In this document: in pieces, positions 44,187 to 52,322 of the stretch
Position numbering within the stretch: position 1 is the stretch's first letter
Layout of the letters: each line of letters begins with the position of its first letter
Translations under genes and position numbers: made by a program
Assembly (NCBI RefSeq): GCF_031191185.1
Contig: NZ_CP133465.1
Coordinates: forward strand, 250,501 to 314,500
Direction: 5' to 3'
DNA: 64,000 nucleotides
Origin: Prevotella nigrescens
GTDB taxonomy: Bacteria; Bacteroidota; Bacteroidia; Bacteroidales; Bacteroidaceae
Notes under the pieces: generated by a model
What the model saw: the letters and a program-made list of their open reading frames with translations, nothing else
The model's database searches: none
Told to the model about the DNA's origin: nothing

Positions 44187-44845
44187 AATAGTATCTTGGC
44201 TCTTAGCTTCTGCTCATCAGTCCATTTCTCTGATGATTTGAATAACAGGTACCTGCTTCTTACCAGCAGTTCACTACGCGTATCTCCATTCTCAAAAGTC
44301 ACAGGTTGATAGGGTCTGTTTTCTAACTTTGCATTCTCTTTCTCGTCATTTGCTTGCTGTAAGGCAGACCAGCGGTACTCTATTCTCATCTGTTGCACGG
44401 CATCACTTGCAAGTTTCTGTATATGAAAGCGATCAACAACTCGTTTAGCTTTTGGAAAACAATGTCTTACTATCTTACGCATACTATCGGATAGGTCCAA
44501 GGTGACCTCTTCTACTTCTTCCCGCTTCTTTTCATCTATCTTATCCAACACTTTGCAGACATCCAAAGACTTGGTTCCTGCAACAATAGCTACAAGACAT
44601 CTTTCCCTGCCATGTTTATCCCTATTAGTCACAATCGTATAGAGTTCACCATTGGACAAGGATGTCTCGTCTATAGCTAAGTTTTTGCCAATATTATCCT
44701 CAAAGAGAAGCCACTTCTGTGCATGAGGCAACTGCTCCCAGGACCTGTAACCGCTTAATGTTTCCTTATATTGTTTCTCAAAACTATGTCCATTGATATG
44801 ATAGAATTTCTCAAGTGTACGGCAGGTCACTGGGGATGTCTCCAT
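44187..44845 (-). pseudogene. ISAon1-type transposase, truncated by copy D
   Basis: About 220 residues: KWLLFEDNIGKNLAIDETSLSNGELYTIVTNRD (first D), EVTLDLSDSMRKIVRHCFPKAKRVVDRFHIQKLASDAVQQMR (second D region), ending in LRAKILF at the IS5-type end. The part with the last catalytic Glu is missing and is not found on the far side of copy D. Its start overlaps the upstream N-terminal-region gene by 35 bases, as is usual in this two-gene IS group. Confidence 0.82.
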
Positions 44846-45197
44846 ACGTTTCTTTTAAAAAAGCTCCGAACTCTTTGGAATAACGAGTCCCGGAGGCTGT
44901 AATATCAATCTGCAAGGGAAGAGAGAAACTCTTACCCGTACGAATATCTATCCATCGACGTCTACGAAGAACCAATATGACCTTATGGTCCCGAATCGGG
45001 AAGTCTGTCACCTCGACGGCATCCATAAAGCCTTTAGATTCAAAATGAAGATCATCGCAAAGTTCTTTCTCCATCTTCTCATCAAGATAAATGCGTAACA
45101 AAGAACTATTAGACTCTATCTTAACAATAGAGAAATAATGTAAGACATCGCATGGTAAAACGAATTCGGCTAATTGATATAGGTATTTTTCTTCCAT
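44811..45197 (-). CDS. ISAon1-type transposase N-terminal region protein
   Basis: 128 residues (MEEKYLYQLAEFVLPCDVLHYFSIVKIE, GFMDAVEVTDFPIRDHKVILVLRRRRWIDIRTGKSFSL). This is the small first gene of ISAon1-like elements, carrying a DNA-binding-type domain that works with the separate catalytic protein. The frame is intact, but its partner is truncated, so it is probably non-functional. Confidence 0.8.
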   Translation of the reverse strand: MEEKYLYQLAEFVLPCDVLHYFSIVKIESNSSLLRIYLDEKMEKELCDDLHFESKGFMDAVEVTDFPIRDHKVILVLRRRRWIDIRTGKSFSLPLQIDITASGTRYSKEFGAFLKETYGDIPSDLPYT

Positions 45198-45290
45198 AAT
45201 ACAAAGGAAAGAAAAATATATTAATTAAGAAAATTTCCACACCTCTTTTCTACTGAGCCTTGTTATATAGTACACTTTTAGTACATGTTG

Positions 45291-45332
45291 AAAAAGAAAA
45301 ATCCCCTGTAAATCAATAATTTACAAGGGATT
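45291..45332 (-). terminator. Terminator after tRNA-Leu
   Basis: The 13-bp stem ATCCCCTGTAAAT/ATTTACAAGGGAT (one mismatch) is followed on the minus strand by TTTTCTTTTT, directly after the tRNA 3' end. Confidence 0.88.
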
Positions 45333-45337
45333 TGTAG

Positions 45338-45419
45338 TACCCAGACCCGGGCTCGAACCGGGATGGATTGCTCCACTGGTGTTTGAGACCAGCGCGTCTA
45401 CCTATTCCGCCATCTGGGC
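45338..45419 (-). tRNA. tRNA-Leu (CAA)
   Basis: On the minus strand the acceptor GCCCAGA pairs with TCTGGGT (one G-T), the D-arm has TGGCGGAATAGGTAGACGC, and the anticodon loop is CTCAAAC (anticodon CAA) within CTGGT..ACCAG. There is a long variable arm typical of class II tRNAs, and the T-loop is TTCGAGC. Its length is 82 bases. Confidence 0.93.
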
Positions 45420-45544
45420 TTATATTTTATTTTAAGTGGTGCAAAGGTATATAGAAAAAGTGAGAATGACAAATTTATAAAAAGATTTTTCTACTAAAGA
45501 GTCAATAAAGATTATAAGCGCAGAGTCAACCAGCAAGTGCAAAA

Positions 45545-46483
45545 TTACAAAACGTGTTTAAAGAACTCGCACTTTGGAGTAGAAAAGTTTAATTTTTCTC
45601 TTGGTCTTTCGTTCAATTTCTTTTGTATGGACATAATTCTCTTGTCCGTATAGTTATCAAACGAATCCTTTTTAGGTATATACTGCCTGATTAATTTGTT
45701 TGTATTCTCAACAGCTCCCTTTTGCCATGAACAATATGGGTCAGCGAAGTACACGGGCACGCCTAAGTATTTGGTGATGTCCTTATGTGCCGCAAATTCA
45801 GGTCCGTTATCTGTTGTAATCGTCTTGAGGCTGTCCTTGTATGGCAGCAGTAGTTTCCTAACCACCTTTACCAGAGGCTTTGACAGTTTTCCAAATGGCA
45901 GTTTCTGCATAAACAACATATTGGTGGATTTCTCCACCATTGTGAGTATGGCGTGCTGGGCAGGGGCGACGATCAAGTCCATCTCAAAATCTCCGAATCT
46001 CTTCCCGTCAACTTCCTTACTTCTTTCATGGATACTCACCCTGTCCTTTATTGGAAGATGTCCGCCTTTGGGACGATGCCTGTATTTCATCTTATGCCTT
46101 GTGTGCTCTGCAAGTTTCCCTGTTGTGTCATTGTGGATGATGTTATAGATGGACTGGTGGGACACCTCTATGCCCTCATTCATGCGCAGATACCCTGATA
46201 TTTGTCTTGGAGACCACTGGTCGTTGGTAATATATTCTTTAATTCTCCAAACTAATTCGTCGGAGAGCTTGGCGTTGGTTACCGTGCTCTTTCTGCGCTG
46301 CATAGCCATATCATGCGCCTTCGTCCAGATATACTTTCCGGAAGGCGTGCTGTTGCGTTTGATTTCACGTGAGAGTGTTGACTGACTAATACCGACGATG
46401 TCGGCAATTTCTTTTCTCGCTGTTTTCTTTTGGAGTAAGGCAAAAATTTGCGACCTTTGCTCCGAGATTAATTGATGATACAT
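45545..46483 (-). CDS. IS30-family transposase
   Basis: 312 residues from the ATG at 46483 (MYHQLISEQRSQIFALLQKK). The upstream open frame to 46750 crosses hairpins and is not protein-like. An N-terminal helix-turn-helix (ARKEIADIVGISQSTLSREIKRN) is followed by the DDE core: KRFGDFEMDLIVAP (D), LKTITTDNGPEFAAHKDI (D) and YCSWQKGAVENTNKLIRQYIPK (E), with the C-terminal RIMSIQKKLNERPREKLNFSTP motif of the family. The frame is intact. Confidence 0.95.
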   Translation of the reverse strand: MYHQLISEQRSQIFALLQKKTARKEIADIVGISQSTLSREIKRNSTPSGKYIWTKAHDMAMQRRKSTVTNAKLSDELVWRIKEYITNDQWSPRQISGYLRMNEGIEVSHQSIYNIIHNDTTGKLAEHTRHKMKYRHRPKGGHLPIKDRVSIHERSKEVDGKRFGDFEMDLIVAPAQHAILTMVEKSTNMLFMQKLPFGKLSKPLVKVVRKLLLPYKDSLKTITTDNGPEFAAHKDITKYLGVPVYFADPYCSWQKGAVENTNKLIRQYIPKKDSFDNYTDKRIMSIQKKLNERPREKLNFSTPKCEFFKHVL

Positions 46484-46558
46484 TTGCAATACAAAATTAG
46501 TTAATCTTTGGGAGACTTCGGTCTCCTTTTTTATTTGTATTGCTGGTTGTTTCTTTTT

Positions 46559-46622
46559 CCTCTCCGAGAGATGCAGACAACCTCTCGCTACGCGTCGAGA
46601 ACGTCTGCATCTCTCGGAGAGG
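46559..46622. repeat. 20-bp perfect inverted repeat in the IS30 leader
   Basis: Arms at 46559-46578 and 46603-46622 are exact complements (CCTCTCCGAGAGATGCAGAC and its partner), enclosing a 24-base loop that itself has a short TCTCG/CGAGA stem. A second hairpin, GGAGAC-TTCG-GTCTCC followed by TTTTTT on the + strand, lies at 46511-46532. A third, AT-rich inverted repeat spans about 46659-46710. Confidence 0.9.
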
Positions 46623-46726
46623 GACACTCTTTTATTGCACTTCGATTTGGAAAGTACATAAGTTTCTATTTTGTAATTATAAAAAATAAAATCGTAATTA
46701 TAAAATAGAAATCTTTTATTATACAA

Positions 46727-46775
46727 TAAAAAACTGGTTATTAGAGCCATACTTACCCTAATAACCAGTTTGATT
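46727..46775 (-). terminator. Terminator of the large T9SS protein gene
   Basis: A perfect 14-bp stem (AAACTGGTTATTAG and its complement, 46731-46744 and 46758-46771) is followed by TTTTTTATTG on the minus strand, just after the stop at 46794. Confidence 0.85.
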
Positions 46776-46793
46776 TTTTGGATTTATTGATGC

Positions 46794-49700
46794 TTATTTG
46801 TTCTGCAACTTATAAGTTTTAACATCGCCATCAACAACAAGTTTTAGGACAATAATGCCTTGCTGCAAGTTGGCAATACTGATGTTTGGTTCGTAGCCTC
46901 CTTGTTTCAGAAGTTGTCCTGTTGGTGAATAGATTCGATAATTTTTATACACACCAGGAATTTGGATATTCCCATTTACAATTACCGGAACGACAGTTCC
47001 ACCAAGAGCCTCTGCATTATTGATACCTGTATAAAGGTCGGCAAGTGCTTTCACAATTACTGTTTCGGCACCAGGAACTTGAACTATGAACATTGCTGCA
47101 TGTTTCTTGTTATCTTCGCTGTAGAAAACAAACGAAGCATCGCCTCCTTCAGGAGCCAATTCCGGAGTAAGTAATTGGAAATATTTCTTCATCTTTGAAG
47201 GAGACAACACGATACTTACATTATCAGACGGGTTGTTCTTGGTTGTTACTTTAAACACAACTGGGTCTGTCTTCTGTTTCATCTTATAAGGAACATAAAG
47301 GAACTGCTTATCGACAGTGATTTCAGGTAAATCTGTCCGACCGAACGTTACGTTGTCAATCATCCAGTTCAAAGCAGAATAGTTGCCACCTTCCTTGCTG
47401 TAGAAAGAGAATGCAAGATGGAAATTGTCGTCAATATTGATGTCGGTTAATTTTGAAAGATCGATACGATAGTTCAACCAAGTTTCGTTGTCAATTTCAA
47501 TACCAGTTGGCTTATACTTATCAATGTCAAGTTCTTGTTCTTTTATAACACCATCTTTCTCGGTAATAATGTAGGCTTGGAAATATTCTTCACGTTGTTC
47601 GTCCTTGCTCAAACCGTTGAAACGAAGGCTGAAAGTGAGATACTTGCTTGCAGCTTGCTTATAAGACAGCGTTGGAGAAATAAGCCACGATTCGTACGGA
47701 TTATGGTCTACAACACCTGTCTTCCAGAATGTTATATAGGCTCCTTCACTCTGAATTTTACCATCGGCAAGATTGTTTTCTCGTTGTTTCCATGTCCAGA
47801 ATGGACGGTCGCCACGTATAATTAAGTTTTGCCAACCAGGAATGCTTAATATTTGTCGGTGGCGCATACCATTGAACCGCTCGTTGAGCAGAGTCAGTGG
47901 CGTAGCATCGGCATTTGCCATCATTGCCTTAGTAATATCTGTGAAAGCAGTACGTTGTGCGTTTTCATTATGATAGAATAGCACAGTGTTTACATTTACA
48001 TCAGCTTTGGTGGTATTCACGAAACGAACGAGTGTAGGGCGATGATTGTCGAGAGTGAACTCGCCGGCAGCATTTGCCTTTCCATCGTTGCTCATAGGCA
48101 ACCAGTGTCCACCACCATCAATAGAATATTCTGCACGGAAAGAAACGGCAGCAGTGGCAGGAGTCATCTTCACCTTGTTCAAACCATTTACCAAAACATC
48201 GTCGAAATAGAGTATGCCACCCTTGTTCAGCGTAATATCACCTGCACCGTTCCACTTGCCTTCTATCTTCCAATAGCCAAGGTCGTACTTACCGAAGTTC
48301 TTCCATTCGGGTTCTTTTGCAAAACGTTCTTCAATGGTGTTGGCTGTAAACTTCTCGACCTTTGCACCTGTTGTAGCTTCTTCACAGATACCTTTCAGCT
48401 TGTAGCGAACAGTGTCGCCCAAGATTGTTGAAACTACAAGTGTTGCTTCGTATGTGCCTACGGTAAGCGGACGGAAATCAATGCGGAGTTTAGGCTCGCC
48501 ATAGAGTGTGCCCTTGCTCTTGTTATACATAAAGATGTTGGTATTGCTCTTGAAGCAGGTTACTTGAGGAGCATGGTCGATGGCAATCTTAACATCGGTA
48601 ATTATATCTTTTACATCGAACTCTAAAATTTGCGATACGGTTTTACCTGGTTCCGCCTTCATTTCCTTTATAGGGGTCGTTGCAGACAACTTAACAGAAG
48701 GTTTTTTACCTTTTTCCATGAAATAGGCTATAATTGCCATATTCCCGTTATGCGAATCGTCAGCACCAGAGAAACTCAATTTAAAAGAATCAGCGTCTTT
48801 GAAAGCACCTTTCTTTGTTGGAGTAACAATAAGTTGTGCACTTACAGACTGGTTCTTTCCTACTTCTTCCATATTGAGCTTCATCATATTGCTTGCCAAA
48901 GTATATTTGTCGCCACCACTGAAGTTTGGTTTCTGTGATTGGCTCAAGTGCATCGTCTGGATAGCAATATCGTATGTTTCAGTCTCGCCTACCTCACCGT
49001 AAATAGTTTGTATTTGTGGAAGAATGGCAATAAGTGGTGTTGTTTTTGCTTTTGAAGCCGGAAGACGATTGGCACTGAAATCGTCTAAACTTACTTCACT
49101 ATTTTCTTGTACTTCAATGGCAAATTCCAACTTTGTTGCGCCTTCGGGACAAATGGTGCGGAAAGTTAATGTTCCCCACGATTTCATTTTTCCAAAGAAG
49201 ACTTTCGGGTTATTAATAAAAGCATCTTCGCCACATTTTACCACATTACCTTCGTTATTGAGCCAACGAAAAGCAAGGCGCAGAGGACCTTTATTATTAG
49301 GTGATGAAATTGTAGTATAATGTATCTGACATTCTATTTCATCGCCTACAGTAACATCGTTTTCCGGTAAATCGATTGTTTGTTTTAAGAAACCTTTTTC
49401 GTTTCCTGTCTTAATACCCACTCCAAAGCCTGTATCGGAATGGTAGCTTTCGCGTTTCTCTCTTTTAAAGAATTGTTCGCCTTTCACTTCCCAGTTCTTA
49501 GGAGTATTGTCCGAATTGAAATCCCAGAAGAACTGATTTTTTAATAATTCTTTTTCTGGCTTATCTTCCTTAACTTCGTCAACACCTTTACCCTTCAATG
49601 TTATAGTTGCAACCTTGTCGCCAATGGTTATTGTTATCGTCGCAGTTTTGTTGCCAATGGTTTTGGGCTGGAATTTCACAAACAACTTCCCTCCCGTTGC

Positions 49701-50501
49701 AGGAAGAACTTCGTCATTCTCAGTTCTAACAATAAAGTCGTCTCTGTCTTGCCCATCTAATATAGGTATAATCTTTTCACCCTTGAAGTTTGTAACTGTA
49801 ATAGTGGTAAACTTTTCTTCAGATGCCTGATTTATAACAACTGAACCGAAATCGAGTTCGGCAGGTTCAACGGTGATATTCACAGGAGCAGACTTTTCTC
49901 CAGTTTCAATATTTCTAAGCTTAAAAGGTGTATAATTGTCTTTATTGCCTTCTTCATAAAAAGCAACAAAACCAACGCCCTTATCTCTTACTGCCTCAGG
50001 GATTTCGGCAGAATAATGTTCATATGCAGCATTAGATGATGTAGGAACTATATCACCTATCTTGTCGATTAATTCACCTTTCTTATTAATAAGAATAACT
50101 GAAAGTTTAGTGTTACCTTTAACAGTTCCTGTCTTCCAGTCAAAATTCAATTGTTTGCCTGCAATATCCTTTAAAGTCAATGCAGGAGAAACCAAATAAG
50201 ACTTAAAGTTATCTTTCAGCTTCTTTATCTGTGTGAATAAAATAGTAAGATTAAACTCTTGGTTAGAATAGGGCGCATTCCAATAAACGCCTGTTTTAAC
50301 ATTGGTAATACTAAACCAGGTCTTTCCGAGAGCCTCTTTGTACTTCTCTGTCTGCGATAAGGATTGCTGTGGGTTGGCATCATCCAGCTTACTGAAATCA
50401 AGTTCCTGCATTTGAGCATGCAGATTACTTGTCAGACCAAACAATACCATCAACAACCAAACCCGCACGAATCTCCGTGCAATAGTTTTAAATTGTGTCA
50501 T
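46794..50501 (-). CDS. Large T9SS-type adhesin-like protein (choice-of-anchor J domains)
   Basis: A 1235-residue secreted protein. The N-terminus (MTQFKTIARRFVRVWLLMVLFGLTSNLHAQ) is a signal peptide. Residues about 60-200 form a cleaved-adhesin / choice-of-anchor J jelly roll (SYLVSPALTLKDIAGKQLNFDW). About 205-310 is an Ig-like choice-of-anchor D domain (VEPAELDFGSVVINQASEEKFTTITVTN). Similar beta domains follow, and a second anchor J domain lies at about 880-1080 (YESWLISPTLSYKQAASKYLTFSLRF, ALNWMIDNVTFGR). The last ~70 residues (YRIYSPTGQLLKQGGYEPNISIANLQQGIIVLKLVVDG) are a T9SS type A tail. It has its own promoter and terminator. Surface binding is inferred; no protease or lectin active site is seen. 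Confidence 0.85.
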   Translation of the reverse strand: MTQFKTIARRFVRVWLLMVLFGLTSNLHAQMQELDFSKLDDANPQQSLSQTEKYKEALGKTWFSITNVKTGVYWNAPYSNQEFNLTILFTQIKKLKDNFKSYLVSPALTLKDIAGKQLNFDWKTGTVKGNTKLSVILINKKGELIDKIGDIVPTSSNAAYEHYSAEIPEAVRDKGVGFVAFYEEGNKDNYTPFKLRNIETGEKSAPVNITVEPAELDFGSVVINQASEEKFTTITVTNFKGEKIIPILDGQDRDDFIVRTENDEVLPATGGKLFVKFQPKTIGNKTATITITIGDKVATITLKGKGVDEVKEDKPEKELLKNQFFWDFNSDNTPKNWEVKGEQFFKREKRESYHSDTGFGVGIKTGNEKGFLKQTIDLPENDVTVGDEIECQIHYTTISSPNNKGPLRLAFRWLNNEGNVVKCGEDAFINNPKVFFGKMKSWGTLTFRTICPEGATKLEFAIEVQENSEVSLDDFSANRLPASKAKTTPLIAILPQIQTIYGEVGETETYDIAIQTMHLSQSQKPNFSGGDKYTLASNMMKLNMEEVGKNQSVSAQLIVTPTKKGAFKDADSFKLSFSGADDSHNGNMAIIAYFMEKGKKPSVKLSATTPIKEMKAEPGKTVSQILEFDVKDIITDVKIAIDHAPQVTCFKSNTNIFMYNKSKGTLYGEPKLRIDFRPLTVGTYEATLVVSTILGDTVRYKLKGICEEATTGAKVEKFTANTIEERFAKEPEWKNFGKYDLGYWKIEGKWNGAGDITLNKGGILYFDDVLVNGLNKVKMTPATAAVSFRAEYSIDGGGHWLPMSNDGKANAAGEFTLDNHRPTLVRFVNTTKADVNVNTVLFYHNENAQRTAFTDITKAMMANADATPLTLLNERFNGMRHRQILSIPGWQNLIIRGDRPFWTWKQRENNLADGKIQSEGAYITFWKTGVVDHNPYESWLISPTLSYKQAASKYLTFSLRFNGLSKDEQREEYFQAYIITEKDGVIKEQELDIDKYKPTGIEIDNETWLNYRIDLSKLTDINIDDNFHLAFSFYSKEGGNYSALNWMIDNVTFGRTDLPEITVDKQFLYVPYKMKQKTDPVVFKVTTKNNPSDNVSIVLSPSKMKKYFQLLTPELAPEGGDASFVFYSEDNKKHAAMFIVQVPGAETVIVKALADLYTGINNAEALGGTVVPVIVNGNIQIPGVYKNYRIYSPTGQLLKQGGYEPNISIANLQQGIIVLKLVVDGDVKTYKLQNK

Positions 50502-50550
50502 AATAATTTTGCATTAGGGTTATTATTAATATTTTTGTGCAAATAGCTTT

Positions 50551-50582
50551 CAAAGGTACGTATATTTTGGTAATAAAGCAAA
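50551..50582 (-). promoter_or_regulatory. Promoter of the large T9SS protein gene
   Basis: On the minus strand, TTTG (50579-50582), 20 bases, TACCTTTG (50551-50558): an exact Bacteroidetes promoter, 49 bases before the ATG at 50501. Confidence 0.82.
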
Positions 50583-50640
50583 AAAGCGGCTGTATATTTT
50601 ACAATCAAATACAGAAATAGCGGAAAAGGAAAGGGAAAAG

Positions 50641-50677
50641 AAAATAAAAAGGCTCGCAAACTTTCGCTTGCGAGCCA
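50641..50677 (-). terminator. Terminator of the susC-susD pair
   Basis: The stem GGCTCGCAA/TTGCGAGCC with an eight-base loop is followed by TTTTTATTTT on the minus strand, 26 bases after the SusD stop. Confidence 0.9.
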
Positions 50678-50702
50678 ATTTTATTATTGATTCAAATGTG
50701 AA

Positions 50703-52283
50703 TTAGTAACCCGGGTTTTGTGTGAGGTTAGCATTCACCTTGATTTCACGTGCTGGGATAGGCCATGCAAAGTGATAATCATCAGCAGCCAGGCTCTTAC
50801 CTGTGAATGTTGGACCATCATAAACGAACTGTGATGCTGCTGGCTGACCTGCGCGACCCGTGTAACCCATATGGTTACGCTTCAAGAAGAGGAAGCGCTG
50901 ACCTTCACCAACCGTTTCGCGGAACCATTCATCACCAATCTCATTCATGCTTGAGCCAGTAAGCTGGGCACCACGAGCAGTCTGCAACAAGTTGAGTACG
51001 CGTGTAGCCTCAGTTGTGTTACCAAGTTTCTCATTAGCCTCTGCATTGATCAGGTACATTTCTGGCAAAAGGAATGGCTTAACCAAGTGACGGCTATTTG
51101 GAACTGCAGTTGTCAAGTTAGGATTACCTACATAACGCGTGAAGAGGTAGATTTTGTTGTATGTAATATCATTGAAGTACATAATAATACCTCTCTTGGC
51201 GAACCAATTCTGGAAACGCAAGTCAGAAGCTGTGTAAAGAGAAATCAACTTCTGTGAAGGTAGGTAATATGGTTGATAATAGTAACCCTTTGGATTCCAA
51301 CTAACCTTGAAGCCTTTATTATACTCGGTACGTGTGTATATACTGTTTACATTTGCACCACCTTCTTGTATATTACCTGCCAATTGCATGACAGCTTCTG
51401 TGCCATTATCGTAAGTATATTCTGCTTCGAAGGCATCTTTGTTGCTTGCCAATTGGAATTCAGGGTTATCCATAACCTTCTTAGAGAACTCTGCCGCCTT
51501 AGCATAATTCTGAATATCAAGATAGTAACGTGCGTAAAGCGCATTTACACCATCCATAGTAGGAGTCATCTTAAAATTATTCTTAGAAACGCCCAGACTA
51601 TTTACTTCAGTAGGAATATCTTTAAGAGGTACAGATGTCTTCGTTGCAATTGCAGCAGCTGCAATATCAAGGTCAGCCTTTACCTGGTCGTAAACAGCTT
51701 TTACAGTTGCACGAGCTGGCTTAGCTTCAATGTCATAAGTTAATACTAATGGCACAGCTTCGTCAGTTGTTGCAGTAGCTGGGTTGTAAGCCTTTGCAAA
51801 GTGGCGAACTAATTCAAGATATGCATTTGCACGATAGAAGTGCGCATAACCATCGTAAAGTTTTGCCTTTGCAATGAGCTCTGCGTCATTTTTGTATTTC
51901 TCTTTGAACTTAGCAATCTGTTCAATGAAGATGTTGTAGTTCTTCATTGCGCCATAGTGCTGTGCCCAAGTGTCTATCGTATTCTGGTCTGAAGCTGTGA
52001 AACTATCATCGATACGATGGATAGCACCATAGTTATTACCATAAATGTTTGTGGCATTGAAGCCATCGCACATTACTTCTGCAGGATAAGCGAGGGATCC
52101 ATAGAAAGAGCCACGGAAAGATTGATTGATACCATTCAGATAGAACTCAATAGAGGTTTCTGTGAAAAGTGTATCTTTTGTCTCGCCTGGAACATAGTTA
52201 TTTGGCTCGAGGTCCAAGTTGCATGATGTCAGAGACAATGCGCCAATACCTGCGACAAGCAAAAATTTATTATATTTTTTCAT
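50703..52283 (-). CDS. SusD/RagB-family nutrient-binding lipoprotein
   Basis: 526 residues. The lipoprotein signal MKKYNKFLLVAGIGALSLTSC places it on the outer membrane surface. The SusD fold is visible: an N-terminal NLDLEPNNYVPGETKDTLFTE stretch, TPR-like helices (YAHFYRANAYLELVRHFAKAYNPATA, VKAVYDQVKADLDIAAAAI, NALYARYYLDIQNYAKAAEFSKKVM), and the C-terminal LLPEMYLINAEANEKLGN and AWPIPAREIKVNANLTQNPGY. It acts as a lid over the SusC channel. The gene follows susC after 39 bases. The ligand is unknown. Confidence 0.93.
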   Translation of the reverse strand: MKKYNKFLLVAGIGALSLTSCNLDLEPNNYVPGETKDTLFTETSIEFYLNGINQSFRGSFYGSLAYPAEVMCDGFNATNIYGNNYGAIHRIDDSFTASDQNTIDTWAQHYGAMKNYNIFIEQIAKFKEKYKNDAELIAKAKLYDGYAHFYRANAYLELVRHFAKAYNPATATTDEAVPLVLTYDIEAKPARATVKAVYDQVKADLDIAAAAIATKTSVPLKDIPTEVNSLGVSKNNFKMTPTMDGVNALYARYYLDIQNYAKAAEFSKKVMDNPEFQLASNKDAFEAEYTYDNGTEAVMQLAGNIQEGGANVNSIYTRTEYNKGFKVSWNPKGYYYQPYYLPSQKLISLYTASDLRFQNWFAKRGIIMYFNDITYNKIYLFTRYVGNPNLTTAVPNSRHLVKPFLLPEMYLINAEANEKLGNTTEATRVLNLLQTARGAQLTGSSMNEIGDEWFRETVGEGQRFLFLKRNHMGYTGRAGQPAASQFVYDGPTFTGKSLAADDYHFAWPIPAREIKVNANLTQNPGY

Positions 52284-52322
52284 ATTCTCTCTTATATTTA
52301 ATTCAATTATTGAACTATAAAC

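Larger units (their letters stand above)
45476..46722 (-). mobile_element. IS30-family element, ends only tentative
   Basis: The transposase gene is certain. Candidate ends are TTATAAAAAGATTTTTCTA from about 45476 and, inward from the right, ATAATAAAAGATTTCTA near 46722; they agree imperfectly. No target duplication could be confirmed. The element lies between tRNA-Leu and a T9SS protein gene and does not break a recognisable gene. Confidence 0.4.
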
